From NCBI GenBank assembly GCA_902702965.1, contig CACRXP010000155.1, forward strand, positions 1,022,589 to 1,086,588: a DNA stretch of 64,000 nt, given 5' to 3'. The stretch comes from Spirometra erinaceieuropaei. Its lineage: Eukaryota; Platyhelminthes; Cestoda; Diphyllobothriidea; Diphyllobothriidae. The notes beneath the pieces are model-generated. The model did no database searches. It had not been told where the DNA came from and saw nothing but the letters and a program-made list of their open reading frames with translations. Below are positions 36,435 to 48,155 of this stretch, piece by piece (position 1 is the stretch's first letter; each line of letters starts with the position of its first letter). A program made the translations under genes and the position numbers.

Positions 36435-36468
36435 ATACTACTACTACTACTACCGCTGCTGCTGTTGC
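36320..36468. repeat. (CTA)n(CTG)n microsatellite
   Basis: About 150 bp of CTA and CTG triplets with few interruptions. It creates poly-Leu, poly-Thr and poly-Val frames that are not genes. Confidence 0.97.
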
Positions 36469-37317
36469 TGAATGCAGCGAAAGAACAGCATAGTGAGGCT
36501 TAGTTAGCCGCAAGGTCCAATGGTGTAACGGACAGACTGCTGTCTCGCTCACCGGAGGCGATGGGTCTTAGTTCTCGAATTATCTATGGCTCTCGGGTGT
36601 CGAAGTAAGTATTATTGTTATTATTACTAATGCGGTTATACGTTGCAGTCAATTGTTTAAATGAAACAATTGTGATTATGGGATGCGTAAATTTCCGAGA
36701 CAGTTGGTTGGACAGTCGTAGGGTGCTGATTTATGGCTCCAACAATCGCGTCAACTGTTTTGATGAGCATGCAAAGCTACCTAAGCGTTAGCGGTGAACA
36801 AACGGTAACAAAAAGGGGGAAGAGGAGAGGGTGTGACTCAGCATTGCACAGAGAAACTGAAATAACCATCCCGGACGGCCTTGTATGCCACCAACCCGAC
36901 GTCCAAATAGCGAAAATGATAAACAACAGACTGACGAGTAAGCTGCACAACCGCCCACTAAAGCACAAATGGAGCAGCATACGTCTGCTGCGCCAGCGTA
37001 CAGATGCTAACTTTCGTATACCGACCGTCAGGTAGGAGATCGATCAGGTTTGTGTGATCTTGAGAGCTAGCTGATGTCTACGGGGAAGCCTTAAGGCCCA
37101 GGTTCTGGTGAGGTACCCCGCAAGAGAGGGGTCCTTCAACGAACGTGCCCACATCTGGTAAACAACTAGAACGAGGTGGCCGGACGCAAAAATCAAATGC
37201 CTAACGGAATGTGAGACGTCGCAGAGAGGATGACCATGCCAGAAACCCGTCGATAGCAGCGAATTTCAGAACTTAGGTTAACGTTTCATGAGGTAGCCCA
37301 TCCACTCTACAAGCCAA

Positions 37318-37490
37318 AGTAAGGCTCAGTGGTTAGAGGCGTTGGACTTCTAACTAACAGGTCGCGGGATCGAGCCCCAGGTGTTCTACACCTCGGGGCG
37401 AGGTATGACTGGCTAAGGACGGCTAATAAGCCAGAAATGGCCTTTCCAGTCTCCCTTGTCTTTGTCGGTAATACCAATGGAAGCAGTGAA
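37318..37490 (+). mobile_element. tRNA-Arg(UCU)-derived SINE
   Basis: The tRNA-like head has GGCTCAGTGGTTAGAGGC (A-box region, 37323-37340), the arm GTTGGACTTCTAACTAAC with anticodon TCT at 37349-37351, and the B box GGGATCGAGCCCC (37366-37378). A unique body follows (ggtatgactggctaaggacggctaataagccagaaatggcc), shared with 6470, 32240 and the inverted copy at 60850. The anticodon arm resembles that of animal tRNA-Arg(UCU). Confidence 0.8.
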
Positions 37491-37724
37491 GACCTTACAG
37501 CCCCTTCTATGCTGCCACCTTGAACATGCCAGCTTCTCCCAGGCAAGGAGAAACGGCACTACGAGCGTTCCATCATACAATCCAGATAGACCTCAGAAAA
37601 TCAATTAAACTTGACTGAATACTTCGGCTCAAAGTACGGAGGAAGTGCCCGCCGAAAAGATGATACGCAACGCAGTGTTCCAAAGCAGGAGGCGTAAGTG
37701 GAATTGAATGAAAGATACACTAAC

Positions 37725-37884
37725 CGGACTGGGTCATTTCCATGGCAATGTCGCTCCGTTGAATGCAGGCATCCGTGGAGCAGATGAGACTGGAACCTAG
37801 GGCAGCAGAGGAATCGGCGCCGAGGGTACTGACCTGTTTTGGGGGCAAGGCGTTTCCGGAAGAGGCGAATCTCCAGGAATGTAC
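37725..37884 (-). CDS. Candidate TRIP12-like exon, Ser-rich linker
   Basis: Starts after cttgtcttttgcccctcag (a strong acceptor) in phase 0, which fits the phase-0 end of exon 43336-43720, and ends at gttagt in phase 1, which fits exon 35170-35366. Encodes VHSWRFASSGNALPPKQ, then a Ser/Ala-rich stretch ending IAMEMTQS. No recognisable domain. Its place corresponds to the variable Ser-rich linker of TRIP12. Confidence 0.55.
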
Positions 37885-38039
37885 CTGAGGGGCAAAAGAC
37901 AAGAGTTCATCAAAGGCAGAGTACATGACCACCAGGGGCAAACGCAGGAATAGAAGAGATTAATTTTTGAAAAATGCAGTCTACCCAAGAGCTAGTAACT
38001 ACCTATGGTAGGGAAACGAGAAAATTGCGCTATCTGGGC

Positions 38040-38530
38040 ATAAAACGACAGGTCGATCGTCATGCCCGACCGAGTGTCTATCGAGTGCTCCACAACAAGG
38101 TAAGGCAAGCACAGTGACTTGGGTGTGAATTAGTTTATAGTGGGAGTAGACTTCTACAGCATCTACCGCACTCTCCCCTCCTCCTCTAACTGGACCCAAT
38201 GTTGAAACAGAGTCAAGAAGNNNNNNNNNNNNNNNNNNNNNNNNNNNNNNNNNNNNNNNNNNNNNNNNNNNNNNNGACTCGTACCTAGGCGTACCACCGG
38301 ACCCCTGGTCCACAAAAAAACGCATGACCAGATTTTTTACCTAAAAAAACAATAGGGAGACGGCAGGAATACGAGTTGGCGCGACTTGGGTCGGCAACTA
38401 GGCCTGTCAGCACACCCCGAATGTTATCATTTGTTGCAGTGCGCATTCCGATAACGCCTACAGAATCCAATTTAGCTCCTGTTTTGGTCCCGCGAATCTA
38501 CTGCGTGGTCCTTTCAGGGGGCACACAAAC
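38040..38530 (+). mobile_element. R1 family copy, diverged, interrupted by a gap
   Basis: Contains gtgacttgggtgtgaattagtttatag, gcatctaccgcactc and acagagtcaagaag, then N, then gtacctaggcgtaccacc, cacaccccgaatgtta, gataacgcc and tactgcgtggtcc, in full R1 order. Confidence 0.7.
38221..38275. other. Assembly gap (N)
   Basis: 55 unspecified bases inside the R1 copy. Confidence 0.99.
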
Positions 38531-39672
38531 GCGTGATGTGTTCAAGGACATCCGAATTGGGCAATTTCTCGGATGCGGTAGGCAGTCAATCAGAAACCTG
38601 GAGTTTGAGCAATTTTGTAGACTTTCATGGCTCGTCAGTCAGATTCTATTCCCTCCTCGAAACACTTACCGGCTGGGTTTGCACAAAACGCTGGTAACGC
38701 TGAAAAAATAGCCGGTTAAAAACTTGCACTGTAGCTGAACTTCGGCACCGAACGCACAGCATAAGACGACGGGTCTATAATTAGACATTTCAACAGTCCA
38801 AGCACATGAAGCTAAAATTCAAGCATACATGGGAGGACACGGATTTATTAGCTCCCTCTGGGTGAGAAAGGTCACGAAGAGGCGGCCCACTGCCTGGTCA
38901 AATTCGGGTAAGCTAATAGTAGCAGAGCGAGAGAGAGAGACGACAGAGACTGCGGAGATTGGGAAATGTTCTATAGTGGTATACCCCCCCCCCTCACCTG
39001 TTGGAAATAACAGGACTTACCTAGGTTGTTTAGAGTAGACGGATTCTCACACTCACCTCCCTCTCTCCCAACATTGTTGAATCGACATCTGCTTCCCCCG
39101 CACCCGCAGCTAGTCCAACCCCGTCCCGCTCCCCTACCGTGAAAGAAACTAACAACTACCAAGTCGCATATATTGAACGGAACCACGGACCTAGCGATAG
39201 CCCATTCACACTTGGTACATATAGCAGTTGGACGGTCGCAAAAGGCGATGTGAATAGCTGCCCAGAGGAGGCGGCTTGCGCTGCACATCTAGCTCGTTGG
39301 CCACACTACCCATCATGCCCTCAGGGTGGGACAAAGTCAAGAAGACCAGAGATGAGAGGTGAGCGCAGTGGCTGACAAGGACAAACGGCCTATCTACGCG
39401 TGCCACGCGCGTGCTGGCCCTCATTCAGTTGACAGGCTAAATTCGGGGAGGCCTCGACTCTGGCATAGGTGAGAACAGCAGGGAAATCACCGTAGGGAGC
39501 CAGTGCTGCCTGACCCCTTCCAAGTGGTACATTCAAGAGCGCCAGATTAATCTTAGAAGGGTATGCGGCGATTTGCGGTAGTGATGGGTTCCTGTGTGTC
39601 GGTCTTGCTCTCTCTTACTTCTGTCACGCGCTAGTGTTCTGCTCCGAGTCAAGTCGACTGGGAATGAGATTA

Positions 39673-40639
39673 CAGTAGGTGAAATGCCAACCGAAATTCC
39701 GAGATGCGTTTACGTTTCGAAAAGATTAATTACGCAGGGTTGTAAAACCAATCATCATGCAGCATAATTCTATAATACTTCAGTCACTTCAGCATGCCGG
39801 CTTTCGAACGAACTTCCTTTCGGCTGCATACAAAAACTGCACTCTGCTTAAGTAGCACGAATTTTACTCATTGATTTTCGATGCCCCTCAAAGTCCAACT
39901 ATATTTCATTGAAAACATGCATAAAAATACTCGATCTTTCGCTCATTCAGCAGATAATTACGTCTTCTTCCAATCGTATACTCGAAACAAAGGTATTATT
40001 CGGTTTTCAAAAACTTCTCCAAGTCCCGAATAATTTTGAACCCGCTCTGCCGTCACAATTGCATTCAGAGTTTCCAAACTACAAGCCGTATATTTTCCGC
40101 GTGCGTAAAACCATACATTTCTCTATGGTAAAAAAGGGGAACCATATAGGGCTCATAAAATTAAGCATTGGATTTGATCCATATTGCTAACTTTACAAGC
40201 CACATTAGTAAATGCAGAGACATGATGATTTATGAAGTGCCAATTCACGGTATTTAAAAGTTCCACAATTAAGAACATTTTTAAAACCGAAATATGTCCC
40301 TCCTTCGAGTATAAAATTAGAAGACGTAAGTTTCTGCCGATCCAGCAAATGAATGAATATTTTTATGCATGTTTGCCATGAAATATGATTGGACTTTTAG
40401 ACGCATCGAAAATCAATGAGAAAAATCCATGCGACATAAGTAGTCATTTTTTGCAGAGTGCAGTTTTTGCATGCAGCCGAAAGGAAGTTCGTTCGAAAAC
40501 CGGCATCCTGAGGTGACTGAAATATTATAGAATTATGCTGCACGATGATTGGTTTTACAAACCTACTTAATTAATCTTTTCGAAACGAAAACGCGTTTCG
40601 GAATTTTGGTTGACATTTCATCAGTTAGCCCACCTACTG
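39673..40639. mobile_element. Palindromic MITE, copy 4
   Basis: TA at 39671-39672 and 40640-40641. The right end, reversed, reads CAGTAGGTGGGCTAACTGAT, GAAATG. The left end, CAGTAGGTGAAATGCC, has lost about ten bases of this. The arms mirror each other (atcatcatgcagcataattctataatacttcag against ...attatagaattatgctgcacgatgatt). Confidence 0.85.
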
Positions 40640-40654
40640 TACTTGGCGCATATA

Positions 40655-41510
40655 CGCATAGCTAAATTCTGAGATACTTTTCCAATGTTGAAAAGATTAC
40701 TTCAGTAGGGTTGTGACATTAATTATCGTGCTGCATAATCCTAAAATATTTTAGTCTCACCAGGATGCCGGTTTTTGAATGGGCTTCTTCTTGGCCGTCT
40801 GGGAAAACGACACTCTGTAGAGAATGATCGCTTAGGTGGTTTGAAATTTCCACATTGGTTTTCAATGACCCCTATGGGTTTAATTACATGTTATAGAAAA
40901 TGCGCACAAAAATACTCTCATTTGGGAACCAATTGCGTCTTCTCGAAATTTTCTGCCCGAAGAGAGAGGATTTTCTGGTATTAAGAAGGCTTCTAATTAT
41001 GAGATTTTTAAAATCGCGAAATGTCCATTCATACAGCATCGCACCAGCGGATTCATTAATGCTACTTATAAAGCGTAAAACCTGGTCTGCATCCTTTGCG
41101 TAATTTTGAGTCCCATACGATGCCTCCATAACAGCGTAGGGATATTCCTTTGAGACGAAAACCCCGAATACAAGCATAACGGCAAGTGGGGCGGGAATTT
41201 GTGAGGGAATTGAAGGAGTTTTTTTTTAAATCGAAAGATACTCCCATTCTAAGCAGAAAATTTGAGAGAAGAGAATATTTTTGTGCAAATTTCCTGTGAA
41301 AGTCAATGGAAAATTTCATACTACTTAAGTGGACATAGCATACAGATTGTGATTTACAGGCGGTCGAAAAGAAACTCATTCAGAAGTCGGCATCCTCATG
41401 TGACGATAATCTCTATTACAACTCTACTCAAGTAATCTTTTCGGATCGAAAGCACACTCCAGGATTTCGGTCAACATTTCGCGAGATAGCACATCTACAC
41501 TACGCGCTCT
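40655..41510. mobile_element. Palindromic MITE, copy 5 (diverged)
   Basis: Follows copy 4 directly. The arms aaaagattacttcagtagggttgtgac and ctattacaactctactcaagtaatctttt mirror each other, as do caggatgccggtttttgaatgggcttc and gaaactcattcagaagtcggcatcctc. The left terminus is not clear. Confidence 0.7.
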
Positions 41511-42509
41511 AGAAACATTCGAAAGCTCTAGTCAATTTTGACGACGCGAGTGTTAAAGGCAAGCCAGCAACGAACAGACTACAACCAATCGATGACAAGC
41601 CATAAAGACCATACAGCGAAGATAGGAGTCGCAAGTTCTTTTGTGATAAGGCAACCAGCATACTCTCGTTTTATTCACCCAAGCTCTTGGACGGATGCAG
41701 GAACCCAGCACTAGGGAAGAAAAAAAGCCCAGAAACAAGCGCGCGGTATGTTTTGCGCTTTCTCCGGCGTCAGCCAAACTCGATCTTGGACAAAAATAGT
41801 GTCCGGCACCATGTGACGGAGAGATATGACAGCGCACAGTAGATGGCAGGCAGGAGTGTGTATCTCTTTAGGGAAATTCGATGAGAGATCCAGTAACTGT
41901 TAGCCGATTTCCCTCCAATGTCGCCCTATTATAATTACGGCCGTAGAAAGGTTTCAGGACCAACTCAGATTCAGTAATGTGTGCGGTTCGAAAAACGACG
42001 ACGGAGGAGACAAACTCGAGCAAAACAGGTTACTTGGATTGGCAAAAAAGTCCAAAGCTACTTTCGAATAGTGAGCAACGGTTGTCTGAGCGGGTGGCCC
42101 TACCTAGGGCCTGTATTGTGAATCGTACGGCCCCCAACACGCCTCCGCAGTTTTTGGCAGTCTGACCTTCCTGTCCCCCAATCCCCCGTGACCTTAGACG
42201 ACAAACTGAGACACAGTCGCGTTGGCAAACGAGTCAGAAAAGAATCGGTCAGTCAATCCACTGTCGCGGTCCGTAATGCCATCGAAATATTGATTGCTTA
42301 TCACTGTACGACCGCCAACGCCGCAGAGTGCACGTATTCCGTCCTGAAATTGAGACAGACATGTAAACGTCAGCCCTCTTTCTGGAAGAAAAACGTGTCA
42401 ATAAGGCGTCAGACGGGGCAACGACTGCCCCTCTCCGCAGTAGGGTGTAGAGGAGAGCATTTGAAACAGCGTTAGAGTGCCATGGCTTCTACAGCAGTCA
42501 CCAGACGGC

Positions 42510-42765
42510 GATCGGTCGACAGTTTGGCCGTCGACTCCGACGATATCCACCGAGTGCTCAACAGCCGGGCAAGAGCAGGGACGGTACGCGATTTAGTTTA
42601 TAGTGAATGTAAACTTGCACCGTGTCTACCGCAATCTCTCTTCATGCCCCACCTGGACCCAGTGTCAAGACAGAGTCAAGACGATCGGACGCGGGCGAGG
42701 GCGCAGGGGGCTGGCGTAGTCGAAGCCGCATCTAGACGTGCCGTCACACCTGGCTCAGATCCCAC
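42510..42765 (+). repeat. R1 family fragment (5' part)
   Basis: gtcgacagtttggccgtcgactccgacgatatccaccg, then gcagggacggtacgcgatttagtttatag, then gtgtcaagacagagtcaagacgatcgga. Confidence 0.65.
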
Positions 42766-43335
42766 GGAGTGGGAGTGGCATCATGGTCACATTAAGAAAG
42801 GGCTATTTCAGCCCGACTCTAAGACCACTGGTCGGCCTCTCCACCTAAACACAACACTGGGCCGACTGCGAGGTCCAAGTTACCCCGGCATTTGGCAACC
42901 TTCCAAGCCACGGCTTTTAGCGCACCGTGATAGTTTCAAGCGCGTCAGATTGTTTGTAGTGAGGAAAATGCGCTGAGCCGTCGACCTCACTCTCCCTTCC
43001 CCTTCTCAGGCCTGTCACTGTCCGAACCGGTCAGTTGACTGGAGCGGCGAATGGGTACGGTGGCTGACCTATCTAGTGACCTTGTCTGCGAGCACCTGGC
43101 ACCCCAAACAGAAGCACCAGGATTTCGCCCAACGGGGGTTGAGCGGCGTACATCTCACATGCGTGAGAGAACCGTAGGTCACGTTAAGGAGCCGCTTCGG
43201 TCCGGCTCTCAGCCCATCAGTCTGTCACTCCACACATACATGCACACATCCCGTAGGTAACAACAGTGATGTTAGAGGTCTGGAAGCAACGAGATGCAGA
43301 TAAAACAAACTACCTAAAACAGGCGCTGTCATTAC

Positions 43336-43720
43336 CTGGAGGGCGCGTTCATCGACTGAATTCGGCTCCACGCAGTGTCGCCGTTTGTCTGACTTGACCG
43401 AGGCCCTGGGAGTTGATGATGATGATGCTGTCGCACTCGACTCCACGGGCAGGATGTGATCGGGGCGGAGAGTAGGTTCACCGGTCGTGGGCTGCCTGGC
43501 ATACAGTTCTGAAATGCGGCTTAGATGGAAGAGGACGCCCTCCTTGCGAAAGTATAGGGAAAAGGCCAGAGGCAGGCGCTCAATGAAGACAGAGGCCAGA
43601 AGTAGGCCAGCGACGATGATAGTGCATTCCCGGCTGGAGAGCATGCCTGCGATGAGGCCACTGACAGATCGAGGAGAGACTGTCCTTGAGAGCAGCAGTG
43701 GAGTTGCATAGGACACCATC
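43336..43720 (-). CDS. TRIP12: TRIP12-like exon: armadillo-like helices
   Basis: Begins with one base completing an Arg codon; the acceptor ends ctatctgccacag. It ends in phase 0 at gtaatg. It encodes MVSYATPLLLSRTVSPRSVS, then GLIAGMLSSRECTIIVAGLL, then LPLAFSLYFRKEGVLFHLS. Human TRIP12 has [23 protein letters not shown] and LPDIFSVYFRREGVMHQV. The spacing from the previous exon's KCLEAIHR is the same as in human. The C-terminal half is Ser/Thr-rich linker. Confidence 0.95.
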
Positions 43721-44142
43721 CTGTGGCAGATAGGGAAACTGCAGTCAACTACTGCTTCACAGTGCATAAACAACAACATGATAAGAGTGTCTTAGTGCCT
43801 TACTGTAGGCTGCAAAGAAGATAAAATATGCAACTTCAAGTAATTTCTCAGCATTCAAACCACACCCTTGAAGTTCCGAAAAAAAAGGTAAAAGGGAAGT
43901 CCATTTTTTCAAAAGAGACTTCCTGCAAACATGCGCGACTAACCTTCACTTACATGCTGCATCTGGTGCTCGGCTTGTGTGCGGATCCAAAGGATCAGGC
44001 GAACAAATCGTTTGCTAAAATAATTCACTCTAGCGCTATTTCGAAAACAAACCTGACAGCTCGACGGCGTCCACCACTGCCTCGTAAAATGGACTTGACA
44101 GTGACCGGTGCGTGAATTCCATCATGGTGAGGCGGACTTGGG

Positions 44143-45250
44143 ATGCATCGAAATCACTCCCTCATCGAAAGCGGCGTCCATCGGGAGCCCCTATGGCGGA
44201 TAATGGCACTAGATGGCTTACCGCCAAAAACCATCGCCAAGATTAAGGCCAATTATCACTCTACCACCACACGAGTCCTGGTCCGCAACAATCTTTCCCA
44301 ACCGTTTGGTACTCGGTCGGGCGTTCGACAGGGTTGTATCCGGTCGCCCATTCTGTTCAACTACGCTATTGACTGGATTCTCGGAAGAGCCCTACACGAA
44401 GGTGACGTCGTTGGATTCGCACCCGGACACCGACTGACTGATCTCGACTATGCCGATGATATCGCCTTACTTGCTTCAAGTTTTGGTGATCTACAGTCTG
44501 GCGTCAAGGGTGAACGAGGTCGCTAAATCGGTCGGTTTATCCATAAACGCTGGGAAGACTAAAGTGTTTTCAAGCTGCATCCCTGACCAGGATAAGGCAC
44601 CCCTCGGGATTGATGACCGTCAACTTGAAGAAGTAGACAACTTCAAATACCTCGAGGGAGAGACTGCTGCCGAATGGCCAGAGTAAGGATGACATTGTCT
44701 CTCGAATTGATGATGCTCGCCAGGTCTTCCCAAGCCTTCAAAAATGCTCATGGATCCGACTCGACATCTCCATCGCCACTAACATTCGCGCGTACCGTGC
44801 ATCTGTCCAATCTGTCCTTCTCTATGGTTATGAATGCTGGGCTTAGCGTGTGGAGGACGAGCGAAAACTGGAGGTATTTGACCACCACTGCTTGAGGATC
44901 ATCCTTCGAGTGAAGTTCACCGACTTCGGCTCAAATTAGACAGTCCGCACTCGCTGCGAAAACATCTCTAATATAACCCAGGCCATCCAACAAAGACGAC
45001 TGAGGTGGTTCGGGCATGCTCTTCGTCGTTCACCTCATGGGCTCAGGGCCAACTCCAAACCTGGCTCGGCACAGTCCATCATGACATGGAGGTGGTTCTT
45101 GGGCCTTCGGTATTCGGTCTCTGTCGCTGCCGAAGAGAATGGATTGAACCGTCCAGTTCTGCTGCAGCAGATCGTCACGCGTGGAGAGGTACAGCTCGTG
45201 ACATCATCGAGGCCGGTTAGATCAGGTATGATCGCAACCGTAACAAATAC
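44143..45250 (+). pseudogene. Non-LTR retrotransposon (LINE) reverse transcriptase relic
   Basis: The first frame has RSGVRQGCIRSPILFN and the reverse-transcriptase box YADD (44449-44460, followed by IALLAS). The frame shifts near 44500 and continues as VNEVAKSVGLSINAGKTKVF, then LGIDDRQLEEVDNFKYL. After more breaks, RRLRWFGHALRR (44990-45030) and HDMEVVLGPSVFGL...WRGTARDIIEAG (about 45080-45220) form the C-terminal part. The 5' part (endonuclease) is missing. The class looks RTE- or CR1-like, but I cannot settle it. Telomere-like sequence follows directly. Confidence 0.85.
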
Positions 45251-45254
45251 AAGC

Positions 45255-45680
45255 AGGGGTTAGGGTTTAGACAGAGGTTTAGGGTTAGGGGTTATGCTAT
45301 TGTGTCCTCAGTCGCGGCTATCACAAGAGTCGGATTTAGCGATAGATTCTTCAAACCATCTGCCTAAATGTGACTTGGGTAAGATGTGGTTTGGTTGAGG
45401 TTAAGGGTTAGGGGCTGTGGTTAGGGGTTAGGGTTAGAGGCCAGGGTTGGAGTTTAGAATTAGGGTTAGGGGTTAGCGCAACTATTTCCCATCCATTCAA
45501 AGTACAACAGCGCATTCCCAATAGCCTGTCTTTTACATAAAACTACCTGACCTCTCCGCCTGTGCGTTCCCCGGCCCCACCTGTAAAAAACCTTATTACC
45601 ACTGGTCCCGTATTAGAGATGACTGGGGTTTGTTTACTTCATGTGGGGCTACCAGACCACATCCGACCGTGATTTTTCAT
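45255..45680 (-). repeat. Dispersed repeat with telomere-like tract, inverted copy
   Basis: Degenerate ttaggg units (gggttagggttt, tttagggttaggggttatgctattgtgtcc, ggttaggggttagggtt), followed by gcgcaactatttccc...gcgcattcccaatagc...ccccacctgtaa...ggggtttgtttacttcatgtggggctaccagaccacatc. This is the reverse complement of the order at 26330 and 62650. Confidence 0.75.
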
Positions 45681-46952
45681 CGATGACTAGGATCTCTTAG
45701 CTTGAAATATCTAATCAATGCCCTCGGTTTTTATACATCCGCCTATTTACAGCCCAAATTAGCAGCGTCTCAAAATGCGCGCTAGCGATTTTGCGCTTTA
45801 CTGATGTACATAAACTAAATGATTACGTAAGTGCGCACTTTTTATTTTTCCTTCCCGAGCACACCTACCTGTCAGTTTCGTTTATCGCTCCCATGATACC
45901 CCTGTAACCACCATTACAGGAGTCTTCGACTGCATGAATTCGTTCAATGTGAAGCGGACTTAGGATGTCGCGAAACTACTCCCTCTTCCCACACCCACCG
46001 TGTCCGGGCCAAAGGTGGGCGCAGATGCAGCTGACCAATCCGTTTACGCCTGCCACCCACGAGCCAGTCCCGGGCTCCCCAAAGTGCCAGGCTTCACTTG
46101 GGTGGGGATGTCAGATCTCAAATGAATGTGTGTCATAAAAGCCACATCCCTAACTTCGTTTAAAAGGTGGAATCCTGTCAGTTGGCAAGCCCTTAATCAA
46201 GACTACTGGAGCGTCAAATTAGTGAGAAATGCGCTGATTTGTCGTAGGACGAATGGCTCACTATGGATTTCATGCGCTGTCCACTGTTCTGTAGCCTGCC
46301 CGACCCTTTCGGCAGACCGAGGGCTAGACTGGGCGCAGTGGCTGGGGCGTGGCGTACAGCTCCCCCCCCGTCATCAACTGGCGTATTTAGGCGCGCGAGT
46401 GCACACAGTTCGCCCGTGACCACTAACGTTGGCAAACATTGCCGCAAGTTTGATGGGGAGAGGGGGGGGGAGACGGACGGCTCTAATGACCACAGGGGTT
46501 CATGTGATGCCTGAATGCGTAGGCACCGAGTGAGCTTAAATTAAGGATGATATGTTTGCGATGGCTGGCGTACATGCGCGTAGATGATCGAGTAAGCCCA
46601 TTTGGTGACTCTGAAAGCGCGGTCGCAGGTGGCAGACACCGGTTCTTCGGTAATGCTACGATGGGTTCAGAGGTGTCCGAGAGGGCCTACGCGTGATTAC
46701 GATGTGTGGTAGAGGGGGGGAGGGGTCAAGTTGGCACTCAATCTACACTTCTGGCCCAACTGTGTCTTATCAGGGCGAACTGCGATATAAAGATGAGAGG
46801 GGCGTCATCAGTGGTGGTTGGGTTATTCGGATGTATTTAATAACTGACAAGCATAACTCTGGATTGTGCAAAAATACCTGTGCAAAAAATGGGACATTTG
46901 ATTGTAAATAAATCAACAAAGCATAAATCGTAGCGTAAGAAGGTATACCATA

Positions 46953-47405
46953 CAGTGCGTGACCTATCTCATGAAATGTTGGCTGAAATTCTGAAATGCG
47001 TTTTCGATTAGGAAGGATTACTTGGTCGCGGTTGTAATACTGACTATCCTGCGGCATACTCTTATAACATTTCGGACTCGGCAGGATGTCGGCTTTTAAA
47101 TGCACTTCTTTTCAATCTCCTGTAGAAAGCGTGCCTGGTAAAAAATGACTACTTAAGTAGCATGCATTTCTCCATGGATTTTCGATGGTCTTGGAAATTC
47201 AAATATATTTTATAGAAACCACAAACAAAAATTCTTTTAGTCAATCAAGAGAGAATCATGTCTTCTTTATATTTTATACTTAGGGAAGGAGTATAATTAG
47301 GTTTTAAAAAAGTTTTCCAATTGCTGAATAATTTGGAGCCTGATCATTCGTTGCATTAGCGCTTAGTGATTACACTCTACAAGGTGAATGCTTTCCGCGT
47401 AAAGA
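46953..47405. mobile_element. Left half of a palindromic MITE
   Basis: TA at 46951-46952. The end CAGTGCGTGACCTATCTCAT, GAAATG is almost the same as at 63674. The sequence runs to about the family's centre and stops; no right arm follows. Confidence 0.75.
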
Positions 47406-47850
47406 ATCCCAAAAGCATGCTCCGGGGCCACACTCATCAGCATCTGATATATATATGTGGGACCAGATTCAAAGATAATGAACGCACTATGACGAGACCT
47501 GAACATTCAAAGGTAGCAGTAGTAGCATTGAGATGTGTGATGAGTCACCAGACGCCTGTAAAAGCCCCTTTTACCACCGGTCCTGTATTGGAGGTGGCAG
47601 GGGTTCGCTTACCTCAGGTGCAACTACATAACCACATCTGACCGTGGAAACTACCGAAACAGGATGTAAGGCTGTGTGAGACTAAACAAGGGATTTGACG
47701 CTTGACAAACAGCGGATTGCAGGCTGGGTTTATGGATTTCGCAAATAGCTCAGCTGCTACCATTTGCAGTCTAGGGGAAATTCAGAACACGCAGTATGTC
47801 AGGAATGCTTGTGCAGTCTGCTACGACAACGATAACATCGACGAACGTAC

Positions 47851-48155
47851 CTGTGAATGGCTTCGAGACACTTCAATCGAGCAGCGATGCCATTTAGCTC
47901 AGCATAGACTTCAAATAGGAGAGGCAGGAGGAGGTGAACTGCCCTGATCATCACTAAGTCCGTCTCGCCGGCCTCGGCGGAGGTGTCGTCCGCTTTGGTC
48001 GACGAGGTGGAAACTCGGCCGGACTGCAGGAGTTTCTCCAGTCTGCGACACTCACTTTCAAAGAGCTTGGCTCGCACGTCCAGCTGGGCACTGTCCTTCG
48101 GGTGCTGAACACTGTTGTTGTTGTTGTTGTTGTTGTTGTCACATGCCTTTGGAGA
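47851..48155 (-). CDS. TRIP12: TRIP12-like exon with poly-Asn and armadillo-like helices
   Basis: Phase-0 start after gtttttgctcctctcag; ends in phase 2 at gtacgt. It begins SPKACD and then an Asn run encoded by AAC repeats (48114-48139). DVRAKLFESECRRLEKLL follows, and later AVHLLLPLLFEVYAELNG, then LKCLEAIHR. Human counterparts are DARAQLMKEDPELAKSF, TLFGVLYEVYSS and KCLRAILR. The two bases AG at the exon end plus G from the next exon make the Arg. Confidence 0.93.

Larger units (their letters stand above)
35367..37724 (-). other. Intron with triplet repeat and SINE
   Basis: Contains a long CTA/CTG microsatellite (36320-36468), a weak tRNA-like stretch (36510-36580), a MITE terminal scrap (37240-37315) and a SINE (37318-37490). 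Confidence 0.7.
37885..43335 (-). other. Intron with R1, gap and two MITEs
   Basis: Contains a near-full R1 copy with an N gap (38040-38530), adjacent MITEs (39673-40639 and about 40655-41510) and an R1 5' fragment (42510-42765). 38560-39650 and 41520-42500 hold nothing I recognise. Confidence 0.75.
43721..47850 (-). other. Intron with LINE relic, telomere-like repeat and half MITE
   Basis: LINE relic 44143-45250, telomere-like repeat 45255-45680, short shared module 46165-46245, half MITE 46953-47405, and a fragment of the telomere-like family 47560-47650 (inverted). The rest is unrecognised. Confidence 0.75.

Noticed and set aside
36267..36552. Poly-Leu, poly-Thr and poly-Val frames
   Set aside because: Translation of the CTA/CTG microsatellite in different frames.
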